Part shown: in pieces, positions 51,176-58,830 of the stretch | Position numbering within the stretch: the stretch's first letter is position 1 | Layout of the letters: each line of letters starts with the position of its first letter | NCBI RefSeq assembly: GCF_003387375.1 | Contig: NZ_QUNG01000001.1 | Location: forward strand, 144,414-208,413 | Direction of reading: 5' to 3' | Origin: Marinomonas pollencensis | Lineage (GTDB): Bacteria > Pseudomonadota > Gammaproteobacteria > Pseudomonadales > Marinomonadaceae | DNA length: 64,000 nt | Translations under genes and position numbers: made by a program | The notes under the pieces: generated by a model | The model's database searches: none | Told to the model about the DNA's origin: nothing | The model's input: the letters and a program-made list of their open reading frames with translations, nothing else

Positions 51176-51194
51176 GATAACGATTATCAATATC
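51176..51194. promoter_or_regulatory. Fur box
   Basis: GATAACGATTATCAATATC matches the 19-base Fur consensus at 16 of 19 positions by my count. It lies 42 bases upstream of the receptor ATG, inside an AT-rich promoter. Repression by Fe-Fur in iron-rich conditions follows from family knowledge. Confidence 0.85.
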
Positions 51195-51235
51195 AATATT
51201 ATACCCACCTCCTTCACCTGACTTTTGATTGCTTT

Positions 51236-53380
51236 ATGAACCTGAAAACCACATTCACTATGATGCAAGCATATGGAGCGCTTGCTTTCTCTGCCAGTGT
51301 TTTTGCCGACACCACTGCAGACACCACCACGGATAGGTCAGAACAAGTTGAAGTCACATCCACAACAAACAACTCAACGCCCATTGAACTAGATGCTCTC
51401 GCAGTCAAAGGTCGTGCACTGTCGCTTTACAAAGAAGACGAATCAACATTAGGCACTCGTACCAGCACACCGATTGATGAAACCCCGCAATCCATTCAAG
51501 TACTGCCCAAAGAGCTGATCGAAGACCAAGCGGCGAATCAAATTAGCGATCTTTATCGCTCTATCTCCGGCGTTTCCTATAACAATTTTTCTACGGTCAC
51601 CATGCGTGGATTCGCTCAGGATGAAGTACTTTATGATGGTATGAAAGGCGATCCTTATAAGGGATTTTCTATTCCTCAGTTGTTTACCATCCAAGAAGTT
51701 CAGGTGCTAAAAGGCCCTTCTGGCGCCCTGTATGGTGCTGGTGATTCTGGTGGCACAATCAATTACGTCACGAAGAAACCCACTTACGAGCAAAAAAACA
51801 CCCTTGAAGTGACCGCGGGTAATAAAGACTTTTTGAGCGGCAGCATTGAATCTTCAGGCCCAGCCAATGAGTCGGGCTCACAACGCTATCGAGTGGGGAT
51901 TTACTCCAGTGGGGAAGATTCTTACCGCAATAATGTCGAAGAAGAAAACGAGAACATTGACCTTGGCTACGCCTGGGACCTCGATGAAGATTCGACCCTG
52001 ACCCTACAGTACACACATATTTATCAACATATCGATGGTGCCCGTTTACGCGGTATTCCTACCGATGACGACGGTAACTTTTTAGCAGACACTTCATGGA
52101 ATAACAATGAACCTTCGGATTATCAGGAATTAAAAGCCGACGTTTTCCAAGCGACCTTAGACCATGAAATCAATAGCTGGTTAAGCAATCACACCAGTGT
52201 ACGTTATTTCGAAAACACAGAAACACAAAATTATCATGAGTTAAAAAGCTTGTCAGACACAGATTCTGATGGCGTTGCTGATACCGCTACCCGAGAATAC
52301 CGCGACCAAGTTTGGAAGAATAAGGGGCTGAATATCTCCTCTTACTTTGTCTCCGAATTAGGCAAACACACCTTGGTAACGGGTGCGGATTACTACTACA
52401 ACAAAGAAGACTATGTCTACTATAAGGCCACCGGAGAAAGTGCTGGCGTTTCCAACCTTAGCCTAACGAACCCAGTTTATGACGACGATGTCAGCTCTTA
52501 TGATATGACGCTATCGAAAGACCAGACCACTGAGCTAAATCAAGTGGGTGCTTTTATTCAAGATCAATGGAAAGTGACTGACAAACTGAGCTTATTGGGT
52601 AGCGGTCGTATTGATTACATGCAAGAAGATTACACCGATCACAAAAGCGATACTGACGCCTCTTATAATGACGTTGGGTACTCCACTCGCTTTGGTGCTA
52701 CCTACGATCTGAACCGTTACCTAAAACCTTATGTGTCTTATTCAACGGGCTTTTCACCACAAAGCGCCTCTGACCAACAAACGTCTGAAGATGGCAGCTT
52801 ATTCGACCCAGAAGAAAGCCAACAATACGAGCTTGGGGTGCGCACCTACCTGTTTAACAATCGCTTAAATTTGAATCTTGCTGTGTATCATATCGAACGT
52901 AAAAACATGCTAGCGGAAGACCCAGATGACGATGATTACAACATTGCCATTGGTAAAATTCGTAGCCAAGGTTTTGAAGCCGATGCGTTAATCGACATTA
53001 CTGAGCGCTGGCTGGCCAACATCAGTTACGCCTATAACGATGTCAAAGTGACCGATACAGACGACGCCTATCGTTACGAAGCCAACATGCCGCATCATCA
53101 ACTGGGTGTCTGGACGCGATATGACTTCCCAAGCATAACCTCTTCCATTGGTTTTGGCGCGGATTACGTCAGCACACAAAAAAACCGCGATAATCAAACC
53201 GTCAAATCCTACACGGTTTACGATGCGTCTTGGCAAACCGTATGGCAAGACTGGAAGTTTCAAGCCAATATCAAAAACCTATTTGATAAAAAATACGCCG
53301 TCAGTGGCTTCACCGAAACCATTGGTTCCTACGTCGGCGAACGCCGCCGCGTTTATCTAAGCGCTACATACGACTTCTAA
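51236..53380 (+). CDS. TonB-dependent siderophore receptor
   Basis: This 714-residue outer-membrane receptor has a signal peptide (AYGALAFSASVFA), a TonB-box-like stretch (IELDALAV), and a plug domain with DETPQSIQVLPKELIEDQ, VTMRGFAQDEVLYDGM and EVQVLKGPSGALYGAGDSGG. The 22-strand barrel ends in the usual terminal Phe (LSATYDF). There is no N-terminal signalling (STN) domain, so it does not appear to signal to a sigma factor. It resembles hydroxamate/ferrichrome-type receptors (FhuE/FpvB group), but the ligand cannot be assigned. No siderophore synthesis or ABC uptake gene is adjacent. A Fur box lies upstream and mosaic repeats lie on both sides. The ribosome site is poor. Confidence 0.94.
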   Translation: MNLKTTFTMMQAYGALAFSASVFADTTADTTTDRSEQVEVTSTTNNSTPIELDALAVKGRALSLYKEDESTLGTRTSTPIDETPQSIQVLPKELIEDQAANQISDLYRSISGVSYNNFSTVTMRGFAQDEVLYDGMKGDPYKGFSIPQLFTIQEVQVLKGPSGALYGAGDSGGTINYVTKKPTYEQKNTLEVTAGNKDFLSGSIESSGPANESGSQRYRVGIYSSGEDSYRNNVEEENENIDLGYAWDLDEDSTLTLQYTHIYQHIDGARLRGIPTDDDGNFLADTSWNNNEPSDYQELKADVFQATLDHEINSWLSNHTSVRYFENTETQNYHELKSLSDTDSDGVADTATREYRDQVWKNKGLNISSYFVSELGKHTLVTGADYYYNKEDYVYYKATGESAGVSNLSLTNPVYDDDVSSYDMTLSKDQTTELNQVGAFIQDQWKVTDKLSLLGSGRIDYMQEDYTDHKSDTDASYNDVGYSTRFGATYDLNRYLKPYVSYSTGFSPQSASDQQTSEDGSLFDPEESQQYELGVRTYLFNNRLNLNLAVYHIERKNMLAEDPDDDDYNIAIGKIRSQGFEADALIDITERWLANISYAYNDVKVTDTDDAYRYEANMPHHQLGVWTRYDFPSITSSIGFGADYVSTQKNRDNQTVKSYTVYDASWQTVWQDWKFQANIKNLFDKKYAVSGFTETIGSYVGERRRVYLSATYDF

Positions 53381-53416
53381 CCCACCTAGCTCTAGGCCCT
53401 AGCACTTGCCCTGGCA

Positions 53417-53473
53417 CTGGAACTGTCACTCGCTCTGGCCCTCCCCCTTTTCTTCGAGGGGGAGCTGGAGGGG
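53417..53473. repeat. Mosaic repeat, copy 2
   Basis: CTGGAACTGTCACTCGCTCTGG followed by hairpin CTCCCCCTT-...-AGGGGGAG (53441-53464) and CTGGAGGGG. It has the same order and orientation as 50839-50938. It begins about 36 bases after the receptor stop. Confidence 0.85.
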
Positions 53474-53659
53474 TGTATAGACCGACCACATCGTTTACAA
53501 AACAAACCGAGTACATAGTTTACATAAGTTAATGCTGTCATAAGTAGGAGGGCTGTTTATGGCATGGAACCAGCACACTAATAAGCCCTATTTGGCAGAT
53601 TAGTTTGGCAACACGGTTTACAGTATTGAGACACAGGGAGAAAGAGAAGAGTTGACTAA

Positions 53660-53835
53660 AAATGGAAATACTACAGGCGCAATTCTGAACTCGATTCCCC
53701 AACAGAAGTGGTTGTTTGTGTCCATCACGCAGTAGTGATTACTTTGATGCTGTTTGATTCCCCTAAAATGATCAACACCACAGCGGATGCACCAAGCCCC
53801 TATCGTTTATCGAGATCAAATAAACGCAAACCCTA
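53660..53835 (+). pseudogene. Possible decayed gene fragment
   Basis: An open stretch of about 57 codons without a good start runs to a stop at 53835. It reads DSPTEVVVCVHHAVVITLM in its first half and ends PSPYRLSRSNKRKP. A terminator with its T-run on the plus strand follows immediately, as expected after a real plus-strand gene. No family was recognised. Confidence 0.3.
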
Positions 53836-53840
53836 ACAAC

Positions 53841-53879
53841 ACGCCTATTGAGTGCTAGTCACACCCAATAGGCGTTTTT
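53841..53879 (+). terminator. Plus-strand terminator near the OYE gene end
   Basis: ACGCCTATTG pairs with CAATAGGCGT, with an inner GTG/CAC, then TTTTT on the plus strand. The minus strand has no T-run here, so it fits an upstream plus-strand gene, not the minus-strand OYE gene that ends at 53889. Confidence 0.75.
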
Positions 53880-53888
53880 ACTTAGCCT

Positions 53889-55031
53889 TTAATCTTGTTG
53901 ATAGCCAGGGTAATCGTTATAGCCTTGAGCTGTTCCGCCATACATGGTGGCTGGGTCAACCTCATTCAGCGACCAGCCATTTGCAATACGTGCTGGCAAA
54001 TCGGGGTTGGCGATAAAAGGACGTCCAAAAGCAAACAAGTCGCCGTGCCCTTTGTTCAATACTTTCAGTGCTTTTTCAACTGTGTATTTGCCCGCGTAGA
54101 TAATACACCCAGAAAAAGTCTCTCGAACCGCACTGTAGAAAGTATCAGGAAGATCTGGGGCATTTTCCCAATCGGCTTCCGCTATCGACAAATACGCCAC
54201 ATTGGCTTGCTCAAGCAATTTGATCGCCTCGATATAAGTGGTATGAGGATCGGCTTCGACCAGACCTAAATACACTCGGTCTTCATCTGTGCTAGCAAAC
54301 AAAGGGGCAAAACGTACACCCAAGCGTTCTGGTCCAACCACCTCACTAACCGCCGCGACAATCTCTTTCAAAAAGCGCAGTCGATTCTCAAGGGAACCGC
54401 CATATTGATCATCGCGCTGATTGCTGTGCTCGGAAATAAACTGATTCACCAAATAACCATTAGCACAATGCAATTCAACCCCATCAAAGCCTGCGTCCAG
54501 GGCATTGCGTGCCGCTTGTGCGTATAGCGCCACTAACTCGCCAACTTCTTGCGTGGACAATGCACGGGGCATACTCGGCTCAGCCAGAGCACCTTCACCC
54601 GGCCCTGTTTCGACAAATACACTGACCTTATCCGCCGCAATCGCACTCGGTGCAACAGGTGCACCGCCTTCTGGCTGTAGGCTGGTATGAGAAACACGCC
54701 CAACATGCCAAAGTTGAGCAAAAATGATCCCACCTTTTTCATGTACGGCACTGGTAACTTTCTTCCAGCCTTCGACCTGCTCTGGAGTGTGTATGCCTGG
54801 TGTCCACGCATAACCTTGGCCTCTTGGTTCAATTTGCGTGCCTTCGGTGACCATAAAACCCGCGCTGGCGCGCTGAGCATAGTAACTGGCCATTAAATCG
54901 TTCGGAATATTGCCCGGTTGAGAGCTACGTGAGCGGGTCAATGGTGGTAAAACAATACGGTTATTTAGGGTATAAGGCCCCAGCGCGACAGAAGAAAACA
55001 ACGCACTTGTGTTCGGGGAAACTTGTTTCAT
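53889..55031 (-). CDS. Old Yellow Enzyme-family alkene reductase
   Basis: This 380-residue FMN flavoprotein reduces activated C=C bonds with NADPH. Family motifs are LGPYTLNNRIVLPPLTRSRS, IFAQLWHVGRVSH, the active-site pair in VELHCANGYLVNQFISEHSN (His...Asn), and RDDQYGGSLENRLRFLKEIV. It is close to NemA/OPR-type bacterial enzymes; N-ethylmaleimide, nitrate esters or enones are typical in vitro substrates, and the natural one is unknown. It is divergent from a LysR-type gene about 110 bases away, which probably regulates it. A GAGAG ribosome site precedes the ATG at 55031. Confidence 0.95.
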   Translation of the reverse strand: MKQVSPNTSALFSSVALGPYTLNNRIVLPPLTRSRSSQPGNIPNDLMASYYAQRASAGFMVTEGTQIEPRGQGYAWTPGIHTPEQVEGWKKVTSAVHEKGGIIFAQLWHVGRVSHTSLQPEGGAPVAPSAIAADKVSVFVETGPGEGALAEPSMPRALSTQEVGELVALYAQAARNALDAGFDGVELHCANGYLVNQFISEHSNQRDDQYGGSLENRLRFLKEIVAAVSEVVGPERLGVRFAPLFASTDEDRVYLGLVEADPHTTYIEAIKLLEQANVAYLSIAEADWENAPDLPDTFYSAVRETFSGCIIYAGKYTVEKALKVLNKGHGDLFAFGRPFIANPDLPARIANGWSLNEVDPATMYGGTAQGYNDYPGYQQD

Positions 55032-55142
55032 GAAAAACTCTCTTTAAAAGCAGATTAAATAGCACATTGCTAAACAATGTTGGCTAGCATAAAGACTTAA
55101 AGATACAATTTGAAACAAGACTTTTTTGTTTTGGCTACAATT

Positions 55143-56051
55143 ATGAATGGTATTAATAAACTGGATATTAAGCAGCTAAGGGTGCTAAACACCTTGCTGG
55201 AGTTAAAGAACCTCTCGCAAGTGGCCCGCAAGATGGGATTAACGCAGCAGGCCATTAGTGAACAGCTGCGCAAAATGCGTGATTTATTTGATGATCGCCT
55301 GTTTATTCGTCAAGGCAACAGCATGGTCGCCACACCCAAAGCCCAAACTCTGGGCCCTGCCGTTGAGCAAATATTAAAACAGCTGGACGCGCTGTTAGAG
55401 CCCGATGTATTTGCACCAGAAACCTACAAAGGTGTCATTAGTATTAGTGCTACAGACTATGCGACCCAAGCCCTGCTGCCACAACTTTTTAACATTACTC
55501 GCCAACAAGCGCCGGGCTTAAAACTGATTGTTCGTGAGTTTGAGTCAGACAAGGTCAATCAACTTATTAGTGCTGGCGAATTGGACTTATTAATCAGCTT
55601 CCCTGAATTCATACCCGACAACCTAGCCTATGCCACCCTGCTTGAAGAGCAACATTTGTGTATCACTGGCTGCCACAATAGCGGTTTTGAACCCCCCTTG
55701 AGCTTGGCCACAATCGCTGCGCTACCACAACTAGTGGTGTCGCCCTCGCGAGCAAATTTAAAAGGCTCTCATGACCAATGGTTTGCAAACAAAGGGCTTA
55801 GCCGTAATATTGTGATGTCTGTTCCGAGCTTTTCTGCTGTCCCCAATATTTTACAAACCACGGATATGATTGCCTTTTATCCATCAAGGTTACTGCCTAA
55901 TGACAAGGTAAAAGAGCTGCCAGTCGCGGCGTTACCACCCTCTTTTAAGGTCATTGTGGCTTGGCACCCTCGTACTAACGACAGCCCTATTCATCGTTGG
56001 CTGATCGAGCAATTGCAAAACTTATCTGCCGCGAATGCTCGCCTTCCTTAA
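55143..56051 (+). CDS. LysR-family transcriptional regulator (next to OYE)
   Basis: This 302-residue protein has the N-terminal LysR winged helix (IKQLRVLNTLLELKNLSQVARKMGLTQQAISEQLRKMRDLF) and a periplasmic-binding-like effector domain (ISATDYATQALLPQLF, LDLLISFPEF). It resembles the NahR/NodD-like branch. I start it at the ATG at 55143; a TTG at 55110 opens the same frame but adds only residues before the helix. It is divergent from the Old Yellow Enzyme gene, the most likely target, and the intergenic space should hold its binding site; I could not point to a specific T-N11-A box. Confidence 0.92.
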   Translation: MNGINKLDIKQLRVLNTLLELKNLSQVARKMGLTQQAISEQLRKMRDLFDDRLFIRQGNSMVATPKAQTLGPAVEQILKQLDALLEPDVFAPETYKGVISISATDYATQALLPQLFNITRQQAPGLKLIVREFESDKVNQLISAGELDLLISFPEFIPDNLAYATLLEEQHLCITGCHNSGFEPPLSLATIAALPQLVVSPSRANLKGSHDQWFANKGLSRNIVMSVPSFSAVPNILQTTDMIAFYPSRLLPNDKVKELPVAALPPSFKVIVAWHPRTNDSPIHRWLIEQLQNLSAANARLP

Positions 56052-56067
56052 GCTTATTAGGGACTAG

Positions 56068-56220
56068 CAACTAAACGCTGATGAACTCGAAAACTTCAAG
56101 ACGGTAATGAATTCTCGAGTACACAGTGCGCTAAGGGAAGTGGGCACAAAACATTACCAGTATTATCTGTCTAATGCGGGTATTGCTTGGTGTCAGAACG
56201 CTTTGCCAAATAACGGCTAA
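56068..56220 (+). pseudogene. C-terminal gene remnant
   Basis: An in-frame stretch of 50 codons (QLNADELENFKTVMNSRVH, SALREVGTKHYQYYLSNAG, IAWCQNALPNNG) ends at a TAA at 56218-56220. A stop lies just upstream at 56065-56067, and there is no convincing start or ribosome site. The composition and helical look are protein-like rather than random, so I read it as the tail of a lost gene. The family is not recognised. Confidence 0.4.
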
Positions 56221-56320
56221 TTAACTGGGGGATTTCGGTATTTCGCACAATGCGTGTCACCTTTTTAGCATTATGCGAACACCGTTTTTTATCACTTAAC
56301 CATACTTAAAAATCTAACCA

Positions 56321-56704
56321 TTAAAACATGGTGTTGTTGTTCTTACTCTCTTTTGGCACCAGTTGAATGGAATCCCAATGCTCGACAATCTTGCCATTGT
56401 CGTCAAAACGAAAAAAATCCATGGTCACGTATTCTTCATTGCCGGGCCAAGTTTGACGAGTATGCAATGACACTAGATCGTCTTCTGCTATGGTGCGCAA
56501 AAACACAATATTTTTCTCTGGATAATCCCGCGCCATTTCTGAAAAGTAATCAATAAAGGCTTGCTTACCATCTCCCACCACAGGATTGTGCTGGATGTAT
56601 TCATCCCCGACAAAGTCGGCTACCGCTTTTTCAGGATCACCCAAATAAGCTGTTTTATAAAATGCAATGGCGTTTGCTTTATTTGCTTCTAGGTCTTGAT
56701 GCAT
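56321..56704 (-). CDS. NTF2/SnoaL-like protein
   Basis: This 127-residue protein has the NTF2-like cone fold signature: an N-terminal helix (NKANAIAFYKTAYLGDPEKAV), DEYIQHNPVVGDGKQAFIDYF, LHTRQTWPG and MDFFRFDDNGKIVEHWDSIQ. The SnoaL/ketosteroid-isomerase-like subgroup contains small hydrolases, isomerases and binding proteins; a specific reaction cannot be named. It lies 14 bases downstream of an FAD monooxygenase gene on the same strand, so the pair probably works together on one substrate. AGGGGTGAG precedes the ATG. Confidence 0.85.
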   Translation of the reverse strand: MHQDLEANKANAIAFYKTAYLGDPEKAVADFVGDEYIQHNPVVGDGKQAFIDYFSEMARDYPEKNIVFLRTIAEDDLVSLHTRQTWPGNEEYVTMDFFRFDDNGKIVEHWDSIQLVPKESKNNNTMF

Positions 56705-56718
56705 ACATTCTCACCCCT

Positions 56719-58194
56719 TTATTTTCTCTGCAAACAACGTCCTCTCGGCTCATTGCCCTCGTGAAGTACTGTCTCTGAATGCAAAAACTCAGCTGCCTCG
56801 GCAGAACCTTTTACTTTCACGGCACTGCGGGCCAACATTTCGGCTTCAAACTCTGTCAGAACACTGTCTCTTATTCCACTTTCGCGCCAATTTGTATAAG
56901 GGCCACAGCCTTTTGTGATCGCTCGCGCTAGGGCCAAAGCGTCTAATAAAGCTTGATTCGCCCCTTGCCCTTTAAAAGGACTCATCGGATGAGCTGCATC
57001 ACCAATTAAAGTAACCTTGTCGGCCTGAGCCAAATGCTGCGGAGCCAATAAAGCTCGATCATAAACTGGATAGCCGGACACTAAAGATGTCTCGGTCGCC
57101 GTTAGAATTTGAGGAATGGGGTCATGCCATTGAGTCCGACGACAAGACTCCTCTTTTAACGCTTTTGGCCCTTGAGCAGCTAATAATTTCGCCTCATTTT
57201 CCGGCATAGGAAAGCTCAGCTGCCACATCACGCTATCCGCAGAATAAGGCATAATATAAATGCGTTCATGGCCATTCGCCGTTTGAAAGACGGTGGCAGA
57301 ATCCAGTAGATCATGCTCAAATCCATTCAAATCTTGCAGCGGACAAATGCCTAAAATAACCATGCAACCCAGATATCGCAACGGTGCCACTTCTTTATCA
57401 AACAACACATTCCGTACCACACTGCGAATGCCATCGGCCCCCACAACAAGGTCTGCATGAGCACGCTTAGACTCCCCTGACACCTGGAAATTTAACTCAA
57501 TGCCCATGGCTGTGTCTTTGAAATCGACCAATTTGTGGCCCCACTGCACCCGGCTTCGATCACCAAGCTGCTTCAATAATGCAAGACGCAAAGCCTGCCG
57601 AGCGATATGGACATTGGTTCGCTTAGGCGTGGCGTTTTTCGTAGCCAACGCCTCAGAAGCGAGCCACTTTCTCATCCCCCATTCACCTACTACTTTGCCC
57701 TCAGGAGTGTGAACGAGATGGCGAGTCGATACCACTCCATCCTGCAATTGAAACAACCCAAATCCCTCAATCGCTTTGCTCGCCTGCTGCAATGTCAAAC
57801 CGTACCCTTGCGAGCGAGCACTAAATTCTTCATCTCGCTCATAAAGCGTAAATGGAATACCTCGATGCAAGCAGGCAACTGCCAAGGCCATACCACCGAT
57901 GCCACCTCCCACAATCGCAACATGAGGATAATGGTTCGCGTCTGCCTCAGGAAACCCATCCGCCGCCTGCAAACCAGACCCAGCACAATCCGTACAATCA
58001 TCCAAATGCCCTTTTGGACGTTCGGGAGGCATCCCTTCACCGCCTTGCTTCTCAAATTCCGCTAACGCTTTTTGATACTGTAAACGGACCTTTTTACGCA
58101 ACCGACGACTCTTCTTACCGCGACCGAGGCAGTGTGGGCACAACGCCCAATACAGCGTTTCAGTTTGCAAATTATTCACTTCTTTTTCAATCAA
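56719..58194 (-). CDS. FAD-dependent monooxygenase with N-terminal DnaJ-type zinc motif
   Basis: This 491-residue protein joins two parts. Residues 19-26 (CPHCLGRG) and 67-74 (CTDCAGSG) are a pair of CXXCXGXG motifs, as in the DnaJ zinc centre, separated by a basic helical linker. From about residue 91 a PHBH-type flavoprotein hydroxylase follows, with GGGIGG (96-101), VVGADGIRSVVR and the second FAD motif LIGDAAHPMSPFKGQGANQAL. It should hydroxylate an aromatic or enol substrate with NAD(P)H and oxygen; the substrate is unknown. The start is uncertain: TTG at 58194 is the longest option. It lies 14 bases upstream of the NTF2-like gene. A repeat of the TGCCTGTCC family sits directly before it. 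Confidence 0.85.
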   Translation of the reverse strand: MIEKEVNNLQTETLYWALCPHCLGRGKKSRRLRKKVRLQYQKALAEFEKQGGEGMPPERPKGHLDDCTDCAGSGLQAADGFPEADANHYPHVAIVGGGIGGMALAVACLHRGIPFTLYERDEEFSARSQGYGLTLQQASKAIEGFGLFQLQDGVVSTRHLVHTPEGKVVGEWGMRKWLASEALATKNATPKRTNVHIARQALRLALLKQLGDRSRVQWGHKLVDFKDTAMGIELNFQVSGESKRAHADLVVGADGIRSVVRNVLFDKEVAPLRYLGCMVILGICPLQDLNGFEHDLLDSATVFQTANGHERIYIMPYSADSVMWQLSFPMPENEAKLLAAQGPKALKEESCRRTQWHDPIPQILTATETSLVSGYPVYDRALLAPQHLAQADKVTLIGDAAHPMSPFKGQGANQALLDALALARAITKGCGPYTNWRESGIRDSVLTEFEAEMLARSAVKVKGSAEAAEFLHSETVLHEGNEPRGRCLQRK

Positions 58195-58203
58195 CCTGAC
58201 TTC

Positions 58204-58225
58204 TTAACATGCCTGTCTTGGTTAA
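58204..58225 (+). repeat. TGCCTGTCC-family repeat, single copy
   Basis: TTAACATGCCTGTCTTGGTTAA, with inverted TTAAC/GTTAA ends, lies just upstream of the monooxygenase start. It is the leftmost copy seen in the window. Confidence 0.8.
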
Positions 58226-58234
58226 AATGGATTC

Positions 58235-58456
58235 TTAATACGTCGAATTTGGTGCAATGTCACTGTTCACTTCACCATCAACTTCATCTGGGTCAATGTC
58301 ATTCATGAGCAACACCTCTCGCACCGACTCCACATGATTTAACACTAGTTGGTAACGGTCACCATATTCATATTTATTAACTTCAATCGCCTTTGGCATA
58401 TAACAGAAAGCCACTTTTAAAGCGTCCAACAAAGCTTGTTTCTCGTCTTCTTTCAT
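58235..58456 (-). CDS. Small acidic protein of unknown function
   Basis: This 73-residue acidic protein (MKEDEKQALLDALKVAFCYM at the start, VLLMNDIDPDEVDGEV near the end) is not recognised. It is probably helical in its first half. A good ribosome site (GAGGTG, eight bases before ATG) supports real expression. It lies between the monooxygenase and the tandem repeat array, in the same orientation as the monooxygenase, with a repeat copy in the gap. Confidence 0.55.
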   Translation of the reverse strand: MKEDEKQALLDALKVAFCYMPKAIEVNKYEYGDRYQLVLNHVESVREVLLMNDIDPDEVDGEVNSDIAPNSTY

Positions 58457-58830
58457 CGAATATTCACCTCTTTATTTATAACGTCAATAGTCTGTAGGCA
58501 AACACCTCCAAACCACACCATATTCTCCATCATCAAAGACTAAATGCATAGCATCCAGTACATGCCTGTCCTGGTTAATCGACGGCTTAACATGCCTGTT
58601 TTAGTTAAACGATGGTTTAACATGCCTGTTTTAGTTAAACGATGGTTTAACGTGCCTGTCCTGGTTAACGACGGCTTAACGTGCCTGTCCTGGTTAAACG
58701 ATGGTTTAACATGCCTGTTTTAGTTAAACGATGGTTTAACGTGCCTGTCCTGGTTAAAGCTTCGATGAGTTACTTTTCCTTCTCTGTAACCCGTATAATG
58801 CCCATAAGCCCATATTTAGGATTCTATAAA
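58457..58830. other. Intergenic region dominated by the 30-bp repeat array
   Basis: These 374 bases hold the promoter side of the small acidic gene, then the tandem array at 58561-58758, then about 70 bases leading into the spermidine-synthase-like gene, with a TAGG ribosome site near 58816. No gene is seen in it. Confidence 0.7.
58561..58758 (+). repeat. Tandem array of a 30-bp repeat (about 6.6 copies)
   Basis: Units start at 58561, 58591, 58621, 58651 (29 bases), 58680, 58710 and 58740 (partial). Two alternating versions occur: CATGCCTGTTTTAGTTAAAC plus GATGGTTTAA, and CGTGCCTGTCCTGGTTAAAC plus GATGGTTTAA, with a few ending GACGGCTTAA. There are no unique spacers, so it is not a CRISPR. 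Related single copies are dispersed nearby in both orientations. Confidence 0.95.

Larger units (their letters stand above)
50827..51235. other. Repeat-rich intergenic region before the siderophore receptor
   Basis: There is no gene in these 409 bases. They hold, in order, three degenerate tandem copies of CTGGAACTGTCACTCGC, a GC-rich hairpin repeat, a second hairpin GTCGGTC-ttta-GGCCGAC at 50977-50994, a strong terminator at 51088-51120, and a Fur box at 51176-51194. An open minus-strand frame over the tandem copies is a repeat artefact. Confidence 0.7.
53381..53888. other. Repeat and possible insertion-sequence remnant
   Basis: These 508 bases hold the second mosaic repeat. After it comes a stretch with GTTTACAAAACAAACCGAGTACATAGTTTACA (about 53493-53524) and GGAGGGCTGTTTATGGCATGG, reading MAWNQHTNKPYLAD then stop. 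A 57-codon open stretch ends at 53835, and a plus-strand terminator follows. The arrangement looks like a decayed gene or insertion sequence. The GTTTACA-rich end followed by an MxWN start recalls IS481-type elements, but that is only an impression. Confidence 0.4.

Noticed and set aside
58561..58758. Possible CRISPR array
   Set aside because: The whole 30-bp unit repeats with no unique spacers, and there are no cas genes in the window.
58681..58830. N-terminal extension of the spermidine-synthase-like protein through the repeats
   Set aside because: The sequence is simply the translated repeat; the ATG at 58831 has a plausible ribosome site and a normal protein start.
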